From Pleurodeles waltl (Eukaryota > Chordata > Amphibia > Caudata > Salamandridae), in contig NC_090451.1 of the NCBI RefSeq assembly GCF_031143425.1, forward strand, positions 663,862,575-663,926,574: a stretch of 64,000 nucleotides of DNA, written 5' to 3'. Below the pieces are notes generated by a model. The model worked only from the letters and a program-made list of their open reading frames with translations. It ran no database searches and was not told where the DNA came from. Position numbers and translations under genes: made by a program. Positions 57,970 through 64,000 of this stretch are shown piece by piece. Numbering within the stretch: position 1 is the first letter of the stretch; each line of letters starts with the position of its first letter.

Positions 57970-58402
57970 GGAAAATGTCACTTACCCAGTGTACATCTGT
58001 TCGTGGCATGAGTCGCTGCAGATTCACATGCTGTGCACAGTCCGCCGTCTGGTGTTGGGCTCGGAGTGTTACAAGTTGTTTTTCTTCGAAGAAGTCTTTT
58101 CGAGTCACGAGACCGAGGGACTCCTCCCCTTTCGGTTCCATTGCGCATGGGAGTCGACTCCATCTTAGATTGTTTTCCCCGCAGAGGGTGAGGTAGGAGT
58201 TGTGTATGTTAGTCATAGTGCCCATGCAATGGAATGAATACGTATGTACATAATAAAGGTTAAAGTAATATATTTACAAATGTACAATTGTTTAAGATTT
58301 ACTTCTTAACGGCTACAGGCTCCCGGGGAGGCGGGTGGGCGCATGTGAATCTGCAGCGACTCATGCCACGAACAGATGTACACTGGGTAAGTGACATTTT
58401 CC
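57970..58402. repeat. Copy B 3' palindromic module
   Basis: 61-bp perfect inverted arms around a 311-base spacer. One base differs from copy A in the left arm (GCATGAGTCG against GCATTAGTCG) and the complementary base differs in the right arm. Confidence 0.88.
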
Positions 58403-58479
58403 GTTCGATGGCATGTGTAGCTGCAGATACACACGCTGTGCATAGACTAGTAAGCAGTTATCTCCCCAAAAGCGGTGGT

Positions 58480-60291
58480 TCAGCCTGTAGGAGTTGAAGT
58501 AGTTTGAAATAATGTTCTTAGTACAGCCTGACCTACTGTGGCTTGTTGTGCAGTTAACACATCTACACAGTAGTGCTTGGTAAATGTATGAGGCGTAGAC
58601 CATGTTGCTGCCTTACATATTTCGTTCATTGGAATATTTCCTAGAAAGGCCATGGTAGCCCCTTTCTTTCTGGTTGAGTGTGCCTTTGGTGTAATAGGCA
58701 GCTCTCTCTTTGCTTTAAGATAGCATGCTTGAATACACTTAACTATCCACCTGGCAATGCCTTGTTTTGAAATTGGATTTCCTGTATGAGGTTTTTGAAA
58801 GGCAATAAATAGTTGTTTTGTCTTCCTAATTTGTTTTGTTCTGTCAATGTAGTACATTAGTGCTCTCTTGATGCCTAATGTATGTAGTGTTCTTTCAGCT
58901 ACCGAATCTGGCTGTGGGAAGAACACTGGTAATTCTACTGTTTGATTTAAGTGGAACGGTGAGATAACCTTTGGTAAGAATTTTGGATTTGTTCTTAGAA
59001 CTACCTTATTCTTGTGTATTTGAATAAATGGTTCTTGTATGGTAAATGCCTGAATCTCACTCACTCTTCTTAGAGATGTGATGGCAATGAGAAATGCAAC
59101 TTTCCACGTTAAGTATTGCATTTCACAAGAATGCATGGGTTCGAAAGGTGGACCCATGAGCCTTGTTAAGACAATGTTGAGGTTCCATGAAGGAACAGGT
59201 GGTGTCCTTGGTGGTATAATTCTCTTTAGGCCTTCCATAAACGCTTTAATGACAGGTATTCTAAATAGGGAAGTTGAATGAGTAATCTGCAGGTAAGCAG
59301 ATATTGCGGTGAGATGTATCTTTATGGAAGAGAAAGCTAGATTTGATTTTTGCAAATGTAGTAAATATCCTACTACATCTTTTGGAGATGCGTGCAATGG
59401 TTGAATTTGATTATTATGGCAGTAACAAACAAATCTTTTCCATTTATTTGCATAGCAGTGTCTAGTGGAAGGTTTTCTAGCTTGTTTTATGACCTCCATA
59501 CACTCTTGTGTGAGGTCTAAGTGTCCAAATTCTAGGATTTCAGGAGCCAAATTGCTAGATTCAGCGATGCTGGGTTTGGATGCCTGATCTGTTGTTTGTG
59601 TTGTGTTAACAGATCTGGTCTGTTGGGTAGCTTGACATGAGGTACTACTGACAGGTCTAGTAATGTTGTATACCAAGGTTGTCTTGCCCATGTTGGTGCT
59701 ATTAGTATGAGTTTGTTTTGACTCAATCTGTTTACTAGATATGGAAGGAGAGGGAGAGGGGGAAAAGCGTACGCAAATATCCCTGACCAATTCATCCATA
59801 GAGCATTGCCTTGGGATTGATGGTGTGGGAACCTGGATGCGAAGTTTTGGCATTTTGCGTTTTCTTTTGTTGCAGATAGATCTATTTGAGGTGTTCCCCA
59901 AATTTGAAAGTAAGTGTTCAGTATTTGGGGGTGAATTTCCCATTCGTGGACTTGTTGGTGATCCCGAGAGAGATTGTCTGCTAGCTGGTTCTGGATCCCT
60001 GGAATAAATTGTGCTATTAGGCGAATGTGGTTGTGAATTGCCCGATGCCATATTTTTGGTGTTAGGAGACACAACTGTGTCGAGTGTGTCCCCCCGTTTG
60101 TTTAAATAATACATTGTTGTCATGTTGTCTGTTTTGACAAGAATGTATTTGTGGGTTATCATGGGTTGAAATGCTTTCAACGCTAGAAATACTGCTAACA
60201 GTTCAAAGTGATTTATGTGAAACTTCCTTTGATGTATGTCCCATTGTCCTTGGATGCTGGGTTGATTGAGGTGTGCTCCCCACCCTGTCAT
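58480..60291 (-). CDS. DIRS copy B: tyrosine recombinase (with fused RNase H start)
   Basis: An open frame of 603 codons. Residues 1-70 or so are RNase H, joined to the recombinase frame by a 2-base deletion near 60090 relative to copy A. The recombinase domain occupies about residues 245-603. Catalytic residues are at about R409, H538-x2-R541, H573-Y574. No stop or frameshift in the domain; near-identical to copy A. The natural start is uncertain for the same reason as in copy A. Confidence 0.85.
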   Translation of the reverse strand: MTGWGAHLNQPSIQGQWDIHQRKFHINHFELLAVFLALKAFQPMITHKYILVKTDNMTTMYYLNKRGDTLDTVVSPNTKNMASGNSQPHSPNSTIYSRDPEPASRQSLSGSPTSPRMGNSPPNTEHLLSNLGNTSNRSICNKRKRKMPKLRIQVPTPSIPRQCSMDELVRDICVRFSPSPSPSISSKQIESKQTHTNSTNMGKTTLVYNITRPVSSTSCQATQQTRSVNTTQTTDQASKPSIAESSNLAPEILEFGHLDLTQECMEVIKQARKPSTRHCYANKWKRFVCYCHNNQIQPLHASPKDVVGYLLHLQKSNLAFSSIKIHLTAISAYLQITHSTSLFRIPVIKAFMEGLKRIIPPRTPPVPSWNLNIVLTRLMGPPFEPMHSCEMQYLTWKVAFLIAITSLRRVSEIQAFTIQEPFIQIHKNKVVLRTNPKFLPKVISPFHLNQTVELPVFFPQPDSVAERTLHTLGIKRALMYYIDRTKQIRKTKQLFIAFQKPHTGNPISKQGIARWIVKCIQACYLKAKRELPITPKAHSTRKKGATMAFLGNIPMNEICKAATWSTPHTFTKHYCVDVLTAQQATVGQAVLRTLFQTTSTPTG

Positions 60292-60312
60292 GGAAGCATC
60301 CGTTGTTATGAC
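59532..60312 (-). pseudogene. DIRS copy B: RNase H and methyltransferase-like segment
   Basis: Broken into two frames by the deletion near 60090. The first part is read in the frame of the recombinase ORF start; the rest (59532-60074) keeps I-D-L-S-A-T, Y-A-F-P-P-L-P-L-L-P and A-P-T-W-A-R-Q-P-W. It is separated from RT by a stop at 60313, where copy A has Tyr. Confidence 0.75.
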
Positions 60313-61389
60313 TTATTGTGGCACTGGGTCTTGGAAAGGCAGCCCTTTGTTTAAATTTGTACTGTTCCACCATAGAAGCGAGATGTATGTTTGGCGGTCT
60401 ATCAACACCAGATCTAGAAGTTGACCCTGTGCATGTGACCATTGTGATGCTAGGCATTGTTGTAAGGGCCGCATGTGCAATCTTGCGTTTGGGAAAATGG
60501 CTATGCATGAAGACATCATGCCTAGGAGTTTTAATACCATTTTTGCTTGTATCTTTTGTGTTGGATACATGGCCTGTATCACCTTGTGAAATGTTTGAAC
60601 CCTTTGTGGACTTGGAGTGGCTATCCCTTCTGTTGTGTTGATTGTCGCTCCTAAGTATTGCTGTGTTTGACACGGCAAAAGGTGTGACTTTGCATAGTTG
60701 ATGGAGAAACCCAGCTTGTGAAGGGTCTGTATGACATACTTTGTGTGACGTGAACACCTTGTTAGTGTGTTGGTCTTGATTAACCAGTCGTCTAAGTAAG
60801 GGAACACGTGTATCTGCTGCCTTCTGATATGTGCAGCTACTACTGCCAGGCATTTTGTAAAGACTCTTGGCGCAGTTGTTATTCCGAATGGCAACACTTT
60901 GAATTGGTAATGTATTCCTTTGAATACGAACCTTAGGTATTTCCTGTGGGAAGGATGTATCGGTATGTGGAAATACGCATCCTTTAGGTCTAATGTTGTC
61001 ATGTAGTCTTGCTGTTTGAGCAGTGGGATTACGTCTTGTAATGTGACCATGTGAAAGTGGTCTGATTTGATGTAGGTATTTAGTGTTCTGAGATCTAGTA
61101 TTGGTCTCAGAGTTTTGTCCTTCTTTGGTATTAGAAAATACAGGGAGTAAACTCCTGTGTTTTTCTGTAGGCTTGGTACTAATTCTATTGCGTCCTTTTG
61201 TAGTAATGCTTGAACTTCTAGTCCTAGAAGATCTATATGCTGTTTTGACATATTGTGTGTTTTCGGTGGGACGTTTGGAGGGAATTTGTGAAATTCTATG
61301 CAATAGCCATGTTGGATAATTGCTAAGACCCAAGTGTCTGTTGTTATTTCTTCCCAAGATTCGTAGAATTGGCTTAGTCTTCCCCCCAC
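60313..61389 (-). pseudogene. DIRS copy B: reverse transcriptase
   Basis: 358 open codons over the RT domain: L-D-L-K-D-A-Y (residues 133-139, D134 catalytic), L-P-F-G-I-T-T-A-P-R, and catalytic Y-L-D-D at residues 198-201 (60787-60798). All RT motifs are intact. The frame opens at a GTG and not an ATG, because it is the continuation of gag in another frame; an indel relative to copy A near 61440-61500 separates them. It ends at a TAA just before RNase H. Confidence 0.85.
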
Positions 61390-61423
61390 TGGTGTTGTGT
61401 GATGGGGTTGTGTGACTTGTGAG

Positions 61424-63397
61424 TCACTGTTTATTTTGAGGGGTTTTGGGACCTTGAAATTTTCCCAGACTGCTTGGGAATTGGCCTCCTCTATATTGTC
61501 CCCGAAAACCTCCCCTTTGATATTGACCCTGGTAGGTAGGTGGTCTTGTCTGTGAAGTGTTGGTTTCTGTGGGTTGACCCCGAAACCCTTCCCTAAAAGG
61601 TGTCTTCCGAAATGTGCCTCTGCTCTGCGGGGAGTAGAGTGCGCCCATGGCTTTGGCTGTATCGGTGTCCTTTTTTAGTTTTTCAATGGCAGTGTCTACC
61701 TCCGGCCCAAACAATTGCTGTTTATTAAACGGCATATTGAGCACAGCCTGTTGGATTTCGGGTTTGAACCCAGAAGTGCGCAGCCAAGCGTGCCTCCGTA
61801 TTGTGACTGCAGTGTTTATTGTCCTTGCAGCTGTATCGGCTGCATCAATGGAAGACCGTATCTGATTGTTCGAGATACTTTGTCCCTCTTCCACCACTTG
61901 TTGCGCTCTTTTTTGGAACTCCTTGGGAAGGTGTTCGATGAAATGTTGCATTTCATCCCAATGAGCCCTGTCGTATCTTGCCAAGAGTGCTTGCGAGTTG
62001 GCGATACGCCACTGATTTGCTGCTTGTGCTGCAACTCTTTTTCCCGCTGCATCAAATTTGCGGCTCTCCTTGTCTGGAGGTGGTGCGTCGCCTGATGTAT
62101 GAGAGTTGGCTCTTTTACGAGCTGCCCCCACAACTACTGAGTCCGGTGTTAGTTGTGTTGTAATAAATATTGGGTCTGTGGGAGATGCCTTATATTTTTT
62201 CTCCACCCTTGGAGTTATGGCTCTGCCTTTAACTGGCTCCTGAAATATTTGTTTTGAGTGCCTTAGCATTCCTGGGAGCATGGGAAGGCTTTGATACTGG
62301 CTATGGGTGGAGGACAGGGTGTTAAAGAGAAAGTCATCCTCAATAGGTTCCGAATGTAGTGAGACATTGTGGAATTCGGCTGCCCTTGCGACCACCTGTG
62401 CATATGATGTACTGTCCTCAGGTGGTGACGGTTTAGTTGGATATGAGTCTTGACTATTGTCAGACACTGGGGCGTCGTAGAGGTCCCATGCATCGGGATC
62501 ATCCTGTCTCATTGTGGTATGAGCTGGTGAGAGCGTTAGTGGTGGAGTTTGCGCCGGTGATGCATGTGTTGATTGTGGTGGAGAAGGTGGTGGTGTTACT
62601 TTCTTTACCACCTTTGCTTGTGGTTGCTTGTCCCCTTGTTGGAAAACAAGTTTCCTTTTCATCTTGATTGGGGGAAGAGTGGTTATCTTCCCTGTGTCTT
62701 CCTGGATGTGAAGCCTCCTTTGAGTGTAGTCAGTTTCTACAGTTTGAAGCTCTTCACCAAATCTATGCAATTGGGTGTTTAGTCCTTGTTCCTCTGTATA
62801 GGAACTAATTTTCGGTTCCGAGGCTTTTTTCGGTACCGAAACCGTTTCGGTAGGCTTTTTAGGCTCCGAAGAAGATTTCTTTGATTTCGGTGTGGTATCT
62901 CGGTGCCGAACATCTTCGGTGCCGCTGTCTCGGCTCCGAGGTTGCTGTGTGGCGGTATCACGACCGGAGTCGGATGACTTCGACACCAGCATGCCCTTTT
63001 TCAGTGCCTTGGCTCGGTCACCTAGTTTTTGGGTTAAGCCATGGCCTGTTGGCAGTGGCGACCCCTGGGCTTTTGTGGACTTTTCGTGAGTCCTAATTTT
63101 CGACGTCTTACTCACGGTTGTTATGTCTTCGGCGTCAGATTCCCCCGAATCAGACTCGTGGATGGAGAACGCTTCCTCTTCGTCCTCGAACCGATGTTGT
63201 CCTGTCGGCGTGGACGCCATTTGCAATCTTCTGGCTCTTCGGTCTCTGAGCGTCTTCCTCGACCGAAACGCTCGACAGGCTTCACACGTATCCTCCTTGT
63301 GCTCCGGGGACAGGCACAAGTTACAGACCAGATGCTGATCCGTATACGGATATTTGTTATGGCATTTAGGACAGAAGCGGAACGGGGTCCGTTCCAT
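61424..63397 (-). CDS. DIRS copy B: gag (657 aa, frame intact to the gag/RT indel)
   Basis: The best-preserved gag in the window. Zinc-binding N-terminus (C9, C12, H22, C25, C28, H33, C38, C41); basic patch; charged, low-complexity region with D-S-G-R-D-T-A-T repeats; then the conserved gag core (about 330-560) ending in N-M-P-F-N-K-Q-Q-L-F-G; Gly/Arg/Gln-rich tail. The last dozen residues are out of frame relative to copy A. DIRS1-like gag sequences have been reported as the source of the vertebrate LAP2-alpha and ZNF451 exons (established literature, recalled). Whether this is the same part is inference. Confidence 0.85.
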   Translation of the reverse strand: MERTPFRFCPKCHNKYPYTDQHLVCNLCLSPEHKEDTCEACRAFRSRKTLRDRRARRLQMASTPTGQHRFEDEEEAFSIHESDSGESDAEDITTVSKTSKIRTHEKSTKAQGSPLPTGHGLTQKLGDRAKALKKGMLVSKSSDSGRDTATQQPRSRDSGTEDVRHRDTTPKSKKSSSEPKKPTETVSVPKKASEPKISSYTEEQGLNTQLHRFGEELQTVETDYTQRRLHIQEDTGKITTLPPIKMKRKLVFQQGDKQPQAKVVKKVTPPPSPPQSTHASPAQTPPLTLSPAHTTMRQDDPDAWDLYDAPVSDNSQDSYPTKPSPPEDSTSYAQVVARAAEFHNVSLHSEPIEDDFLFNTLSSTHSQYQSLPMLPGMLRHSKQIFQEPVKGRAITPRVEKKYKASPTDPIFITTQLTPDSVVVGAARKRANSHTSGDAPPPDKESRKFDAAGKRVAAQAANQWRIANSQALLARYDRAHWDEMQHFIEHLPKEFQKRAQQVVEEGQSISNNQIRSSIDAADTAARTINTAVTIRRHAWLRTSGFKPEIQQAVLNMPFNKQQLFGPEVDTAIEKLKKDTDTAKAMGALYSPQSRGTFRKTPFREGFRGQPTETNTSQTRPPTYQGQYQRGGFRGQYRGGQFPSSLGKFQGPKTPQNKQ

Positions 63398-63795
63398 CAG
63401 TCTTGAAGTTGCACGCGGTCGGGCCGACCAGGCCCCGACGGGGGATCGAAATTACCCCGAAGGGCCACCGGAGCTCTTCAAGATTCGGTGTTGATTTGTT
63501 CTAACTAACCCGATACCAAACGAAACAATACCGACAATTTTTCCCGAGATTCTAACTAACTTTCCGACCCGAAACACGGAGCGAAAAGGAACACGTCCAA
63601 ACCCGATGGCGGAAAAAAAACAATCTAAGATGGAGTCGACGCCCATGCGCAATGGAACCGAAAGGGGAGGAGTCCCTCGGTCTCGTGACTAGAAAAGACT
63701 TCTTAGAAGAAAAACAACTTGTAACACTCCGAGCCCAACACCAGACGGCAGACTGTGCACAGCATGTGTATCTGCAGCTACACATGCCATCGAAC
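63398..63795 (-). repeat. Copy B 5' leader and terminal repeat
   Basis: Carries the B-type variants (GTTCGATGGC, CGTCTGG, AGACCGAGG, CCCCTTTC), matching its own 3' module and not copy A's. Confidence 0.85.
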
Positions 63796-64000
63796 ATATA
63801 CACACACATATATATCCATATATACACATCCTAAACTAAAATCTGCATGAATACATAAACGCATGGAGCCAAAAGAGGCTTCCCTTAATGAAATAAGTGG
63901 TATAGTAAAAACAATCCAACCACTGTATGATTGCGCTGCGCCGATTTCAGGTAATAATGCTGCGTGAATAATTTGCTCACTTTTACAAGTCGCATCACAA
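63796..64000. other. AT/AC microsatellite and flank
   Basis: A short (AT/AC)n run next to the DIRS end, then unassigned sequence to the window edge. Confidence 0.6.

Larger units (their letters stand above)
57970..63795 (-). mobile_element. DIRS subfamily I element, copy B (5826 bp)
   Basis: Same plan and orientation as copy A, lying directly behind it. The 3' module arms, 58031-58341 apart, are at 57970-58030 and 58342-58402 (61 bp, perfect). The terminal repeat at 63755-63795 matches 58403-58443 with one mismatch. Coding order: gag, RT, RNase H/MT, recombinase. Flanks are (AT)7 on the left and ATATACACACACATATAT on the right. Confidence 0.92.

Overview
The window looks like intergenic and intronic DNA from a giant, repeat-laden vertebrate genome, most likely a salamander (inference). 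Almost everything recognisable is a retroelement. Two groups dominate: tyrosine-recombinase DIRS elements, and a Ty3/gypsy-type family with unusually long (2.7 kb) LTRs. Both groups are abundant in salamander genomes. There is no operon structure, no dense coding and no bacterial or phage gene. The only host coding sequence I can support is two exons on the minus strand whose splice sites and reading phases match.

Layout. 1-8435: Ty3/gypsy-type element with an intact 1096-codon Gag-protease-integrase ORF (minus strand). It lies between two LTR copies that face each other (inverted, not direct). 8436-12112: two DIRS fragments fused end to end, the first interrupted by that LTR. 12113-14214: unassigned. 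14215-17012: decayed DIRS 3' ends, one split by a 469-bp solo LTR. 17013-21061: two different long LTRs, nested and truncated. 21062-24727: 5' two thirds of a DIRS copy (copy C). 24728-31123: mostly unassigned, with a gag fragment of a divergent DIRS. 31124-36709: near-complete but dead DIRS of a second subfamily (copy E). 36710-45974: 3' part of a host gene (terminal exon 39310-39401, 5.3-kb intron, exon 44707-45008). 45975-51527: DIRS relic carrying a hAT-like MITE and a solo 2.7-kb LTR with a perfect 5-bp target duplication. 51528-52010: 3' module of a fourth DIRS subfamily. 52086-63795: two nearly full-length DIRS copies (A and B) head to tail, separated only by 14 bp of alternating AT.

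How the parts work. In DIRS copies A and B the reading order on the minus strand is gag (N-terminal zinc-binding segment), reverse transcriptase, RNase H with a methyltransferase-like segment, then a tyrosine recombinase in the -1 frame. Gag-Pol is broken in both copies, whereas both recombinase frames are open. Every DIRS 3' end in the window has the same design: inverted arms of about 54-61 bp around roughly 300 bp, followed by the inner terminal repeat. Copies A and B differ from each other at several terminal positions, but within each copy both ends carry the same variant. This is the footprint expected if one end is copied from the other during replication.

The best candidates for something new are the inverted-LTR Gag-PR-IN locus at the left edge, the palindromic DIRS 3' module with its concerted variation, and the tandem DIRS pair in an AT microsatellite. 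All family names beyond the visible motifs are inference without database searches.
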